Assembly (NCBI RefSeq): GCF_000710775.1
Contig: NZ_JOJP01000001.1
Span: forward strand, 897,400 to 961,399
DNA: 64,000 nt
Reading direction: 5' to 3'
Source of the DNA: Endozoicomonas elysicola
Lineage (GTDB): Bacteria; Pseudomonadota; Gammaproteobacteria; Pseudomonadales; Endozoicomonadaceae
Below, one piece after another: positions 51,877 through 61,377 of this stretch (the first letter of the stretch is position 1; the number at the start of each line of letters is the position of its first letter). The notes beneath the pieces are model-generated. The model did no database searches and was not told the origin of the DNA. It was given only the letters and a program-made list of their open reading frames with translations. The translations under genes and the position numbers were made by a program.

Positions 51877-53025
51877 ATGAGTCAGCCAACATTTCAGCAC
51901 GCACTTTCAAGATTGATAGAAATACCTTCTGTCAGCTCAACTCTTCCTGATCTGGATATGAGCAACCTGCCAGTTATCAATGAGTTGGCAGCCTGGTTTG
52001 AGGTAATGGGGTTCCAGTGTGAGATTCAACCCCTGCCTCATGCCCCTCACAAAGCAAACCTGATAGCGACACTGGGAAGTGGTCCGGGAGGGTTGGTGTT
52101 TGCTGGCCACACAGATACTGTGCCTTATGATGAAAGCCTCTGGAAAAGCTCTCCTTTTGCCCTGGAAGAGCGCAACAATCGATTTTATGGTCTTGGCGTC
52201 TGTGACATGAAAGGCTTCTTTGCCCTGGTTATGGAAGCCGTTCGAGAGTTTTTACAAGCACCATTGAAAGCACCGCTGATCATTCTGGCTACCGCGGATG
52301 AAGAGTCGTCTATGAACGGTGCCCGGGCACTGGCAGAGCTTGGGCAGCCAAAAGCGCGATATGCCGTGGTTGGAGAACCTACCGGAATGCGGCCTATTCA
52401 TATGCACAAAGGCATCATGATGGAACGTATCCAGATTCTGGGGCAATCTGGCCATTCAAGTAATCCGTCACTTGGGCGGAATGCCATGGAAACGGCTCAC
52501 AAGGTGATTACTGATTTGATGCAGTTCCGTGCAGAGTTGGCAGAACGCTATCAGAACCATGGGTTTACTATTCCAGTTCCTACATTGAACCTGGGATGTA
52601 TTCATGGTGGGGACAATCCTAATCGGATCTGTGGGCAGTGTCAGCTGGACTTTGATATTCGACTGTTGCCGGGAATGGACAGTGAGCAATTGCGCCAGCA
52701 GATTCGGCAGAGGCTAAAACCTATTGCTGAAGCGGATCAGGTTGCGATTTCCCTTGAGTCTATCACGCCAGCTATTGAGGCTTTTTCCAGTCAGGAGAAC
52801 TCGGAGTTGGTCGCTGCCTGTGAGAAGCTGACGGGACACCAGGCAGAAAGTGTTGCATTTGGTACAGAGGCACCGTTCTTTAGCCGACTGGGTATGGATA
52901 CGGTGGTACTGGGGCCGGGTGATATTGATCAGGCCCATCAGCCGGATGAGTATCTGTCTCATGACCGGATTAATCCAATGATTGGTATCTTGAAGTCTTT
53001 GATCAGGCAGTACTGCTTATCATGA
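51877..53025 (+). CDS. argE: Acetylornithine deacetylase
   Basis: ArgE removes the acetyl group from N-acetylornithine in arginine synthesis. The 382-residue M20 metallopeptidase-like product carries the zinc-site motifs F-A-G-H-T-D-T-V-P near 82, G-V-C-D-M-K-G near 112, A-D-E-E-S-S near 143 and the C-terminal H-Q-P-D-E-Y-L. I start at ATG 51877 by homology; GTG 51862 is also in frame. It lies next to argA, another arginine gene, as in many gammaproteobacteria. Confidence 0.94.
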   Translation: MSQPTFQHALSRLIEIPSVSSTLPDLDMSNLPVINELAAWFEVMGFQCEIQPLPHAPHKANLIATLGSGPGGLVFAGHTDTVPYDESLWKSSPFALEERNNRFYGLGVCDMKGFFALVMEAVREFLQAPLKAPLIILATADEESSMNGARALAELGQPKARYAVVGEPTGMRPIHMHKGIMMERIQILGQSGHSSNPSLGRNAMETAHKVITDLMQFRAELAERYQNHGFTIPVPTLNLGCIHGGDNPNRICGQCQLDFDIRLLPGMDSEQLRQQIRQRLKPIAEADQVAISLESITPAIEAFSSQENSELVAACEKLTGHQAESVAFGTEAPFFSRLGMDTVVLGPGDIDQAHQPDEYLSHDRINPMIGILKSLIRQYCLS

Positions 53026-53117
53026 AACCGGGTTTTGGAACTGGTTTTTGTATGGTTTGGGTCTGAATATCAACTCAGCTTAAAGGCTACTTAAAATTGA
53101 GAAAAAGTGTGGCTTGC

Positions 53118-54479
53118 GTGAACAAAAATGATAATTCAGCAGACAGCTCTGAAAAGTATGTAAAGTTTTTCCGTCAGTCATCACCCTATATTCATGCTCA
53201 CAGGGGTAAGACCTTTGTGATCATGCTCAGTGGTGAAACACTGGCACACCCAAATCTGAGCAATATCATCAGTGATATTGCCTTGATGAGCAGTCTTGGT
53301 GTCCGACTGGTACTTGTGCACGGTGCTCGCCCCCAGATTGATGAACGTTTACGCGAGCGAGGCATTAAAACAGCGCTTCATAAAAGTGCTCATAAAGGCG
53401 CTCTCCATAATGAGCGAAGAATTACTGATAGGCAGAGCCTTGAGTGTGTTAAAGATGCGGTAGGGAATATGAGGGCATTGATTGAGTCAAGGCTCTCAGT
53501 AGGACTGGTAAACTCACCGATGCATGGCGCCAGAATTCGTGTTGTCAGTGGTAACTTTGTGACAGCCAAGCCTTTGGGCGTTCTTGATGGTATTGATTTC
53601 CAGCACACTGGAGAAGTCCGAAAAGTGGACAGTCAGGCCATTGATCATCTGTTGGACAGTGGCTATGTGGTATTGCTCTCATGTCTTGGCCTTTCGCCAA
53701 CCGGTGAGATTTTCAATATTGAAGTAGAGGAAGTGGCAACCAGAACCGCAATAAGTCTGGGAGCTGAAAAGTTGATACTTTATGGTGCGCAGCAGGGAGT
53801 TTTTGATCATCAGGGAAATTTGATCAACCGAATCTCTCCCCATGAAGGCAGTAAGGAGCTTGAGTCGCAGGTTGGTGAATCCAGAAGGCTTCTTTCGTCA
53901 GCTGTTAAGGCTTGTTCAGAAGGTATCGAGCGCGCACAGATTATCAGTTATCAGGATGATGGCTCACTGCTCATGGAGCTGTTTACCCGCGACGGTGCCG
54001 GAACGTTGATTTCCAGAGATCACTATGAAGAGGTTCGTGGTGCCACCATTGAAGATGTTGGTGGGATTCTTGAGCTCATCCGCCCTTTTGAAGAAAAAGG
54101 TATCCTTCGTCGTCGTTCCAGAAAGGAGCTGGAGCGAGAAATACGGCTGTTCAGCGTTGTCTTACTGGATGGTATGATCATTGGCTGTGCCGCGCTTCAT
54201 CCTTATTGTGAAAACGGGGTAAGCAGGGCAGAACTGGCCTGTGTTGTGGTTCACCCTGAATATCGTCAGGCTCAGCGCGGAGATCGCTTGCTCGCGCATA
54301 TTGAAGAGCTTGCAAAAGAAAAAGGGATGAACGAAGTCTACGTTATGACAACGCAGACTGCGCACTGGTTTATTGAGCGAGAGTTTGCTGAAGTTGCTTA
54401 TGATGACTTACCAGAAGAACTCAGGGCAAAATATAATCCCAAGAGACAGTCAAAGGTACTTATGAAAAAAATAAGCTAA
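53118..54479 (+). CDS. argA: N-acetylglutamate synthase (kinase-like plus GNAT domains)
   Basis: ArgA makes N-acetylglutamate, the first committed step of arginine synthesis; arginine inhibits it through the kinase-like domain. Residues about 10-290 form the amino-acid-kinase fold (Y-I-H-A-H-R-G-K-T-F-V-I, V-L-V-H-G-A-R-P-Q-I) and 300-450 the GNAT domain (V-V-H-P-E-Y-R, then R-G-D-R-L-L). The frame opens at TTG 53097; GTG 53118 gives an N-terminus closest to known ArgA proteins. It converges on the next gene with a 2-bp gap. Confidence 0.94.
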   Translation: MNKNDNSADSSEKYVKFFRQSSPYIHAHRGKTFVIMLSGETLAHPNLSNIISDIALMSSLGVRLVLVHGARPQIDERLRERGIKTALHKSAHKGALHNERRITDRQSLECVKDAVGNMRALIESRLSVGLVNSPMHGARIRVVSGNFVTAKPLGVLDGIDFQHTGEVRKVDSQAIDHLLDSGYVVLLSCLGLSPTGEIFNIEVEEVATRTAISLGAEKLILYGAQQGVFDHQGNLINRISPHEGSKELESQVGESRRLLSSAVKACSEGIERAQIISYQDDGSLLMELFTRDGAGTLISRDHYEEVRGATIEDVGGILELIRPFEEKGILRRRSRKELEREIRLFSVVLLDGMIIGCAALHPYCENGVSRAELACVVVHPEYRQAQRGDRLLAHIEELAKEKGMNEVYVMTTQTAHWFIEREFAEVAYDDLPEELRAKYNPKRQSKVLMKKIS

Positions 54480-54481
54480 TA

Positions 54482-55024
54482 CTATTTGTCACTTAATGTT
54501 GCGCCACAGTGAGGACACTGACTCAGGTCAAGGGTAACGCGATATTGAGAACCCGATTTCTCCATTGGCATGTACTGGCATGCTGGGCAACGGGCCAATT
54601 TTTGATAGCAGTAGGAAAGCCAGATAATATCCAGAAATATAATGATAAAGCCCGCTGAAAACATGGGTTCATGGGTAATAATGAAAAGGGCAAAGAGGCT
54701 GATACCAGTAACCAGAATAAGAGCAAATAACTTTATTTGCTTCCGGAGCTTGAGCATGTTGGACTGGTACGTTTGACTCCAGTCCTCCCCTTTATGATGT
54801 AGGGGATGTTGTTCTTTTCCCGTAAATATGGTGAAGATGGCATGTGCGAAGATAAAGCCGCCTAAGACAAAAGGTATCAAAATAATAAATTTGGCCATAT
54901 CCGGCCGATCTTCATGCCATAGTAGAGTCTCAAGTGTGAGTTGAGCTGCAAAGCCTGAAGCGGCAATCATCCAGCCGATTACCGCCTGTTTCTTTACTTT
55001 CTTTAAGTCGTAGTTTTTCTTCAT
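54482..55024 (-). CDS. Membrane protein with a C-terminal zinc ribbon
   Basis: From the ATG at 55024 the 180-residue product has four hydrophobic segments (about 13-33, 43-66, 95-113 and 117-138), then a cytosolic C-terminal zinc ribbon, C-P-A-C near 145 and C-P-H-C near 170. I recognise no named family. The start at 55075 would add 17 residues without a site, while AAGGAAGGA precedes the chosen ATG. Element 2 begins 80 bp upstream of this start and may have altered its promoter. Confidence 0.65.
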   Translation of the reverse strand: MKKNYDLKKVKKQAVIGWMIAASGFAAQLTLETLLWHEDRPDMAKFIILIPFVLGGFIFAHAIFTIFTGKEQHPLHHKGEDWSQTYQSNMLKLRKQIKLFALILVTGISLFALFIITHEPMFSAGFIIIFLDIIWLSYCYQKLARCPACQYMPMEKSGSQYRVTLDLSQCPHCGATLSDK

Positions 55025-55103
55025 ACTCAGAATCCTTCCTTCTTCTCGCCCTCTAGGCAGCGTGAGTCCTTTCACAAATGCCGGTTATCTAACCAGAATA
55101 GCT

Positions 55104-55366
55104 TAGGGGGTGTTACCAACTGGACATACAACCAGCCACCCATTATTTGCACCAGGCTAGGCGCGAGCTGCGTAGTGTGGTTGTTCCACATGAGCAGTGA
55201 GCAACACGGTATGGTGCAAATAATGGGTGGCCCTTCGGGTTGGTCATACAAGCACTCATGCCGTGTTGAACGTCTTGAACAGGGAACTACCATGTCCTGC
55301 GCCGTTCGCCTTGCCTGAATGCTTGTATGACCAACTGGTTGGATGGCCAGTTGGTAACACCCCCTA
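55104..55366. mobile_element. MITE-like element 2 (263 bp, perfect 20-bp terminal inverted repeats)
   Basis: TAGGGGGTGTTACCAACTGG (55104-55123) is the exact inverse of 55347-55366, with TA at both tips. The interior shares blocks with element 1 and itself contains inverted pairs (CACCCATTATTTGCACCA near 55136 against TGGTGCAAATAATGGGTG near 55213). It has no gene and sits 8 bp past the stop codon of the DUF2057 gene. Confidence 0.85.
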
Positions 55367-55373
55367 GGCTCTG

Positions 55374-56069
55374 TTACTCTTTTGTACCAGATTTACTGGC
55401 ACTAACCCACTTGAGGAAACGTTCCCTGGTTGGCGCATCTGCCTGGTTGTACCAGTACTGAAGCATGCTTTCACTCATTGGTTGAGCAATTGCAGGTGCT
55501 GTCATAACAGAAGGCTGAGGCTGTTGAGCAACCTGGTAGGAAATGCCCTGTGGGGTTGCAATATAAACAGTGCCTGCCATTTCCCTGACCGCGGCGGGAT
55601 TTTCAGACAGGTTAAACTTCTGGATATCCTCAACGGTATCTACTCCGATTAAAAGACCCGATTTATTGAGGACACTAAACTCAAAGGGAACACTCTGACC
55701 TTTTTGGTTAGTAATTGAGAACTGTGTTTCAGGAGATCGTGACAGTTTGTCAGTATCTCGGGCTGTTTTCAGCTTCGGAGAATTAATAGTGAACGTCTGA
55801 TCTCCAGTAAGGTCAAACGTCATGATGTAAGGACTTGATGAGAACATCTTACTGTCACCACCTTCTCTCACCAGTGTTTTAAGCTGAAAGACCAATTGGT
55901 GGCGACCATTGCTGAGAGAAATGTCTTTCTTACCGTTCAGCTTATCTGCATCCTTGCCATCAAGAACCAGCAGCTTTGTTTTTTCGGGTAATAGCAGGGT
56001 GTTGTCAGCGATTACTGGCATAGCCAGAGAAGATATCAACAGTGCACCGAACAGTCGACGTATAAGCAT
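55374..56069 (-). CDS. DUF2057 (YccT-like) periplasmic protein
   Basis: The 231-residue product has a signal peptide (cleavage near V-I-A, about residue 21) and a beta-rich domain of the DUF2057 family: L-L-L-P-E-K-T-K-L-L-V-L-D-G-K near 25 and a N-G-R-H-Q-L-V-F-Q core. YccT, renamed CsgI in E. coli, inhibits curli assembly; relatives in other gammaproteobacteria are of unknown role. The C-terminal 60 residues carry a Q-Y-W-Y-N-Q-A-D motif shared by longer members. Confidence 0.8.
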   Translation of the reverse strand: MLIRRLFGALLISSLAMPVIADNTLLLPEKTKLLVLDGKDADKLNGKKDISLSNGRHQLVFQLKTLVREGGDSKMFSSSPYIMTFDLTGDQTFTINSPKLKTARDTDKLSRSPETQFSITNQKGQSVPFEFSVLNKSGLLIGVDTVEDIQKFNLSENPAAVREMAGTVYIATPQGISYQVAQQPQPSVMTAPAIAQPMSESMLQYWYNQADAPTRERFLKWVSASKSGTKE

Positions 56070-56270
56070 AAGGCAGAGTTCTCCTATAGATGTTCGGTTG
56101 ATTATAAGTTGGTATAACTACCGGTTCGTATTGTTGTTTTCCGAATTGCTCACTTTTTCATAATTGGTTTGACAGGGGGGGGTGATGATAAGTGTGTGAA
56201 AAAGACAGTGGATGAGTAACCTTTAAGTAGAGTGGAGGGGGGTGATAAGGTGAGGCTACGTTAACAGGGC

Positions 56271-59072
56271 TTAGAGTGGATCAATAGGTCTCTGACTTCC
56301 AGTCTGATGCTGAGGGTGTGTGGGGTTGTTGTATTTATTAGTAATAATATAATTGATAAACCGGTAAAACTTTTTAAGAGTGTCTTCGTTCTGCTGATAA
56401 CTGCCTTCCTTGAGGGCCGTGTCGATCCAGAATTGCAAGGCAAGTAACTCATCTAAATTGTTGAGTGCTCCGATTTCCTGAAGAGCCCTGGCATCAGATA
56501 TTTCTCCTTTGCGGAATTTGCTAATCAATTGACCAGATGCTCTGTCTCTGATGTTTCGTAAAAAAATCTCTGATTGAAGTTGCTGAAATGAATCTCTGGC
56601 TTGCTGCTGGTTGCTGACTCCTCTCAGTTGAACTGTATTCGGTATATGTTTTTGAGACTGTGAGTCGGACAGTTCTGAGACTGTATATTTGCTTTTGGCA
56701 ATCAGAGTTTTAGCAACATCATTATTCCTGTCGGAAGCTTTTTCCTGAATAATTTTGTGAAAATTGCTGAATGCACCATTAATTTCTTTATCAAGTAGCT
56801 GCTGCCAGGCCGCATGTTTTAGTATAAGAATTGCAGCCTCTTCATCGCTCATTGTTCCAAATTGCCCTTTTCCACGTATTTTGCTTTGTTTTTTTGTATC
56901 TTCGAGAATAGCACCTATTTTTTCCATTGATTTTATGGATTCGAACATATGATCAACCATCGGCTCAACTTGCTCTTTTGCCAGTGATCGCAGTGTTCCT
57001 ATTTCTTCACGGCCTGTTCTTAGTCGTTTACCAAACAACTGCCTTGTATATCCGGGGTCTTTATTTACAATTTTTTCCATTCTTTTTTCATTAATTTTTG
57101 TGTTTTTATGGTCTGCTGCAATTTCTGCTAAAAAGAAAACTATGAAGCACAGGCCGCTATCCAGTGTGACCTTTGGTGCAACAGGTGTTACATGAACAGT
57201 AGTACGAGCACTTCTGGCGGCAGTTTGAAAAAGATTAACCAGATTGCCGAAAATCGTTTTCTTTATCTGCTTAAAGAAAAATGCCTGTGCCATCTCTTTC
57301 ATAACACCTGCAGATTTAAATGCGGTAGATAGCTTTGTTTTTTCTATTGCTGACTGATCACCCGTTGATTGGTCTTCTGTTTTCCTATTCTGATTCATCC
57401 AGTTTGGGATGATATGATGCATCCACTCTCCATCCCTTGTTTTTATCTGCTGGGAATGAATAATTAATTTTTTGTTTCTTGATATTTTCTTGAATAAAGC
57501 CTGTCTTGTTATAGGGTTCATTTTTTCAAATTTTTCATTCCAGAGTGCTTCCAGGTCTTTTATATGTCGGTTTTCAAGAATGGCTCTGCTAATGACTACA
57601 TTCTCAATGAGTTTGTCAAAGAAAAATAAGTTTGATTTAAGTTTTTTTCTTCGTTCCCGGTATAGTGACTTTTCTTTCTCAAAAGCAATAGAGTCAGCAA
57701 GTGTCTTTTGGTCAGCTTCAGCCATTTTTCTGAGCTTTTCTGCTTGTTTCTCAAGTTCAGCATAAGCATTGTATATCTGGGTAAAGGTTTTATGTTTACA
57801 GCGGTAGAGAAGTTTTTGTGCCAGATCTTTTCTTTTTTTGTCGGCCAGTGCTCTCATTCTTTTTTTATGGGCTTTGACCTCTTCCGAATCTCCCTCTTTA
57901 ATATCCTCTGTATCAAATTTGGTATAGTCAACATCCGCGTATTTTTTTATCTGTTTCAGTCCTCTTATGAGTCGAACTCTACGCCATAGCGCAGTACCGG
58001 TAGACCAGAAAGTGAGATAGCCAATATCAGTTGCCAGGCCAACAGCAACTGCAATACCTATAGCCAGGCCTGCAGGCGGAAAAATCGCAGAGAGAATGGC
58101 TCCTGCAATAAGGCCAAAGAAAATGATGATCTGGTTTCTTTTATTGCGTAATAATGTTCGCTTGATCCTGTTTCCTATGTCTTTAAGGTGTATCTTCGAG
58201 AAAAAGCGCTCTCCTGATGCAAGCTTTTGAATGTGTTTACGGTCATCTTTTTCTATAAAATGACCTGTCTTTTTCGGCTCAGGTAAACGATGGTTGGCTG
58301 TTGCATTATTTGGGTTCTGGGCCTTTTCATGAACGGCTGACTCTTGCTCCTCAATAGATAGAGCGATGTTGTTCCTCAATTCTTTCTTAAGCTCAAGCAT
58401 TCGCTCAAAGTTGAATGAGCTTTCATCTTCTATTCCTACTTTTTTAAATAACTCTTTGATATATGCTTCAGGATTTTTCCGATATTGTTGTCGCCCCTGA
58501 AGTTGTTGCTGTATTACGGGTAATTGAGAGGTTTTTTCATACTGTATTGCATGACGAACTGTCTCATGAATATGTGGCAGAATTATTTGTTGCAGGTAGC
58601 CTTCAGGCAGTTTTTTTCCTTTCCGCAAATACTCATAAGCGGTTTCTACACCACTTTGTTTTATGGATTTGACCACTGCCCCCATTGTTTTCGTACTGAT
58701 AGCAACTTTTCCATCAGTAAAAGCCAATTTACCATCTTGTGACTGATGCAGTTTGATGCCTCGACCAGTATGGAGTTTTAATGCAGAAAGTACTTTTTGC
58801 GGGGCTTTTGGGCAGTGTTTAGTGAGGTCGTCGACCAGTACACTGATTTTTATGGATGCAGGGGGGTGAATGAGTCGTTTTATTTTATTTTTACAAAAAG
58901 TGATTAACCTATTGTGCCAGTGTTTTGACTCAATACGATCAACTTCCTGAATGGTGGACATTACAGCCTTATTTTTCAGGATGCCGGTAGCGTGTTTATC
59001 TGTGTCAGGATCAGATAATGGGTATCCTGCCCCGTGCAGAGAGATCTGGTCTGGTGGTAGTATGCGGGGCAT
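56271..59072 (-). CDS. 933-residue Lys-rich helical protein with a membrane hairpin
   Basis: I recognise no family. There is no signal peptide. Residues 1-300 are polar and helical. A Gly/Ala-rich membrane hairpin lies at about 314-331 and 334-352 (G-L-I-A-G-A-I-L and G-L-A-I-G-I-A-V). A long Lys/Glu/Arg-rich stretch (380-560) is probably coiled coil, and a short hydrophobic patch sits at 640-653. The C-terminus is polar, ending in a His/Gln/Pro-rich tail. The gene is richer in A and T than its neighbours. Such a protein fits a secreted effector or translocator, but no secretion signal can be identified by eye. The ATG at 59072 follows AGGGAATGAGGA. Confidence 0.6.
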   Translation of the reverse strand: MPRILPPDQISLHGAGYPLSDPDTDKHATGILKNKAVMSTIQEVDRIESKHWHNRLITFCKNKIKRLIHPPASIKISVLVDDLTKHCPKAPQKVLSALKLHTGRGIKLHQSQDGKLAFTDGKVAISTKTMGAVVKSIKQSGVETAYEYLRKGKKLPEGYLQQIILPHIHETVRHAIQYEKTSQLPVIQQQLQGRQQYRKNPEAYIKELFKKVGIEDESSFNFERMLELKKELRNNIALSIEEQESAVHEKAQNPNNATANHRLPEPKKTGHFIEKDDRKHIQKLASGERFFSKIHLKDIGNRIKRTLLRNKRNQIIIFFGLIAGAILSAIFPPAGLAIGIAVAVGLATDIGYLTFWSTGTALWRRVRLIRGLKQIKKYADVDYTKFDTEDIKEGDSEEVKAHKKRMRALADKKRKDLAQKLLYRCKHKTFTQIYNAYAELEKQAEKLRKMAEADQKTLADSIAFEKEKSLYRERRKKLKSNLFFFDKLIENVVISRAILENRHIKDLEALWNEKFEKMNPITRQALFKKISRNKKLIIHSQQIKTRDGEWMHHIIPNWMNQNRKTEDQSTGDQSAIEKTKLSTAFKSAGVMKEMAQAFFFKQIKKTIFGNLVNLFQTAARSARTTVHVTPVAPKVTLDSGLCFIVFFLAEIAADHKNTKINEKRMEKIVNKDPGYTRQLFGKRLRTGREEIGTLRSLAKEQVEPMVDHMFESIKSMEKIGAILEDTKKQSKIRGKGQFGTMSDEEAAILILKHAAWQQLLDKEINGAFSNFHKIIQEKASDRNNDVAKTLIAKSKYTVSELSDSQSQKHIPNTVQLRGVSNQQQARDSFQQLQSEIFLRNIRDRASGQLISKFRKGEISDARALQEIGALNNLDELLALQFWIDTALKEGSYQQNEDTLKKFYRFINYIITNKYNNPTHPQHQTGSQRPIDPL

Positions 59073-59319
59073 TCCTCATTCCCTAAGGCAACCCTTATAC
59101 AAAAAATTGTATTGGCTTAATAAATTATTAATGAAAATAATGCATTGGCTACCAATACATATGGTTGGCAGAATGCAGTCTTTCTGAATATCTTCTCAAT
59201 TAACTATAGACAATCAACTTTTCACATTTGGACGTGGAGTAGGACCTTCCCTGTGATGGGGGGCATGGCAGGACAAGCGACTGCTCCTCAGGCAGGGAGC
59301 AGTATCAGGCAAATGACAG

Positions 59320-59823
59320 TCAGGCTCTATCGAGCACCAGATAGCTGTAAGTCAGCGGCTGGTCATGTTCAGGTTGAATGTCTTCCCGTGAGGTTTCCCG
59401 CCACTGTTGTTGTGCGATTTCCGGGAAAAAGGCATCACCGTCAAAACTTTGGTAAACCCGGGTCAGGTAGAGCCGGTCGGCTTGTTCAATGGCCAGACGA
59501 TAGATCTGTTCGCCACCAATCACCATGACTTCTTCATTACCGTTGATCAGGGCTATATCTTCAGCCAGGGCAATGGCGTCAGCCAGACAGTGTACAACTT
59601 TTACACCATCATGATGCCAGTCTTTATCCCGGGTAATGACGATATTAGTTCTTCCCGGTAGCGGTTTTTTCAGCGAGTCAAAGGTCTTGCGGCCCATAAT
59701 AATGGGCTTACCCATGGTAACTGCCTTGAAGTAGCGAAGGTCTCCGGGCAGATACCAGGGCATTTTATTGTTGATGCCGATCGCGTTGTTATCTGCCACT
59801 GCAGCTATCAGGGCAAGTTTCAT
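59320..59823 (-). CDS. folA: Dihydrofolate reductase
   Basis: FolA reduces dihydrofolate to tetrahydrofolate with NADPH and is the trimethoprim target. The 167-residue product shows A-x-N-x-x-I-G-x-x-N-K-M-P-W-Y-L-P near 12-27, the substrate-binding D-L-R-Y-F-K, the NADPH loop M-G-R-K-T-F and V-I-G-G-E-Q-I-Y. It lies 90 bp downstream of thiI, separated by a hairpin. Confidence 0.97.
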   Translation of the reverse strand: MKLALIAAVADNNAIGINNKMPWYLPGDLRYFKAVTMGKPIIMGRKTFDSLKKPLPGRTNIVITRDKDWHHDGVKVVHCLADAIALAEDIALINGNEEVMVIGGEQIYRLAIEQADRLYLTRVYQSFDGDAFFPEIAQQQWRETSREDIQPEHDQPLTYSYLVLDRA

Positions 59824-59844
59824 CCGTGTTTACTCCTTTTATGA

Positions 59845-59906
59845 ACCGCAAAGGCACAAAGACAAATTTTGGTTGAGAAAGCTTTGTGTCTCAGTGCCTT
59901 TGTGGT
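59845..59906. repeat. Hairpin repeat between thiI and folA
   Basis: ACCGCAAAGGCAC (59845-59857) pairs with GTGCCTTTGTGGT (59894-59906) with one mismatch; inner TGTG-type pairs extend it. It fills the gap between the thiI stop and the folA start and may act as a terminator or a repeat. Its ends resemble the hairpin at 19301-19351. Confidence 0.6.
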
Positions 59907-59913
59907 GAAAAAA

Positions 59914-61377
59914 TTACTGCTTTGGTTTCGGGTTGAATACTCCGACATTTTCATGCCCTTCTTCCCGAAGATGCATGGCATGCAGCTGACTCATTACCCC
60001 TTTTTCGCAGTAGAGCAGGTAGTGGCAACTCTTGTCCAGCTCAGGAAAACGAGTCCGTAACTGATAGAATGGGATTGTCATTACTTCACGCCCTGGCATG
60101 GAGAAAGGTTTGATTTCTTCCTCGGTTGGGTGACGAATATCGACAATCACTTCCCCCTGATGAACCTCACTGACCACCTCTATTTCTTCCCGAGTCAGAT
60201 CATCCGCAATGATGTCGTGGATAGAGACCATTCTCCGGCTGCTAATGGCCTCTTCCAGCACTTCAAAGTTGAATCGAGCTTCTTCTGCAGCAACTCTCTC
60301 TTCTTTGGCCCGGGTTGTCGGGTTTTTGGAGATAACCGCACAGTATTCCGGAATGTTACGGACGAACTCTTCCGTGCCAATTTTTATGGAAAGATCAACA
60401 ATTGCCTGTTTATCCATGGTGATCAGAGGGCGCAGCACCAGTGCATCAGTGACAGAGTCAATAACTGCCAGGTTGGGCAGGGTCTGACTGGAAACCTGCC
60501 CAATGGCTTCACCGGTGACCAGCGCGGCCATTTCCATTTCATCTGCCACCTTGGTAGCAGCCCTGAGCATCATCCGCTTCAGAATAACCCCCATCTGAGA
60601 GTTATCCACCTTGGTCAGAATTTCTTCTACAACGCCTTCAAAGGGGACCGTAACAAATTTTACTCGATGGGAAGCACCGAACCGGTTCCACAGGTAGAAA
60701 GCGACTTCTTTTACAGCCAGTTCATGAGCATGTCCACCCAGGTTGAAGAAACAGAAATGGGTACGAATACCTCGTTTCATCGTTAGGAAACTGGAAACGG
60801 TAGAGTCAAAACCACCGGAAATCAGAGACAGAACCGGTTCCTGAGACCCCAGTGGATAGCCTCCCAAGCCTTCTCCCCGCTTTTGGGTCATAAAGTATCG
60901 ATCATTCTTGATATCAATACGGACGGTAACATCAGGGTTTTTCAGGCTAACCCCGCTGGCTTCTGTCTGCTGATTAAGGCCGCCTCCAACAAAGCGCTCC
61001 ACTTCAATTGATTGGAACTCGTGCTTGCCGGCTCGGTTACAACGGACGCAGAATGTTTTACCTGCCAGCGCTTCTGAATGGGCTTCCACCGCTTTTTCCA
61101 GAATATCATCCAGGCTGATCAGCTTGTGTTCAGCAACCTGTAGCCAATAGGCAATCCCCGGAATGTGGCTTAACAGATCACTCACTTCTGCAACCAGTAT
61201 CTCATCATTGCTGCCGGTCGTGACTTCAACGTGATCCCATACACCTGAGACATCAATATTCTCATCCACGCGTTTGAGAATGGTGCGAATATTTCGTCGC
61301 AGCATTTTAATAAAGCGTTTGCGAACCGGAGCACTTTTAATGGTGATTTCCGGAAACAGTTTGATGATGAACTTCAT
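59914..61377 (-). CDS. thiI: tRNA 4-thiouridine synthase ThiI with rhodanese domain
   Basis: ThiI thiolates U8 of tRNA and, in many bacteria, supplies sulfur for thiamine. The 487-residue product has the N-terminal ferredoxin-like and THUMP domains (1-165), a PP-loop ATP site S-G-G-F-D-S near 187, the conserved Cys in P-E-Y-C near 344, and a C-terminal rhodanese domain with C-E-K-G-V (Cys457), the sulfur carrier equivalent to E. coli Cys456. The sequence is complete. Confidence 0.95.
   Translation of the reverse strand: MKFIIKLFPEITIKSAPVRKRFIKMLRRNIRTILKRVDENIDVSGVWDHVEVTTGSNDEILVAEVSDLLSHIPGIAYWLQVAEHKLISLDDILEKAVEAHSEALAGKTFCVRCNRAGKHEFQSIEVERFVGGGLNQQTEASGVSLKNPDVTVRIDIKNDRYFMTQKRGEGLGGYPLGSQEPVLSLISGGFDSTVSSFLTMKRGIRTHFCFFNLGGHAHELAVKEVAFYLWNRFGASHRVKFVTVPFEGVVEEILTKVDNSQMGVILKRMMLRAATKVADEMEMAALVTGEAIGQVSSQTLPNLAVIDSVTDALVLRPLITMDKQAIVDLSIKIGTEEFVRNIPEYCAVISKNPTTRAKEERVAAEEARFNFEVLEEAISSRRMVSIHDIIADDLTREEIEVVSEVHQGEVIVDIRHPTEEEIKPFSMPGREVMTIPFYQLRTRFPELDKSCHYLLYCEKGVMSQLHAMHLREEGHENVGVFNPKPKQ

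Noticed and set aside
60130-60786. 218-codon frame antisense to thiI
   Set aside because: It lies wholly within the confirmed thiI gene and has a composition typical of shadow frames.
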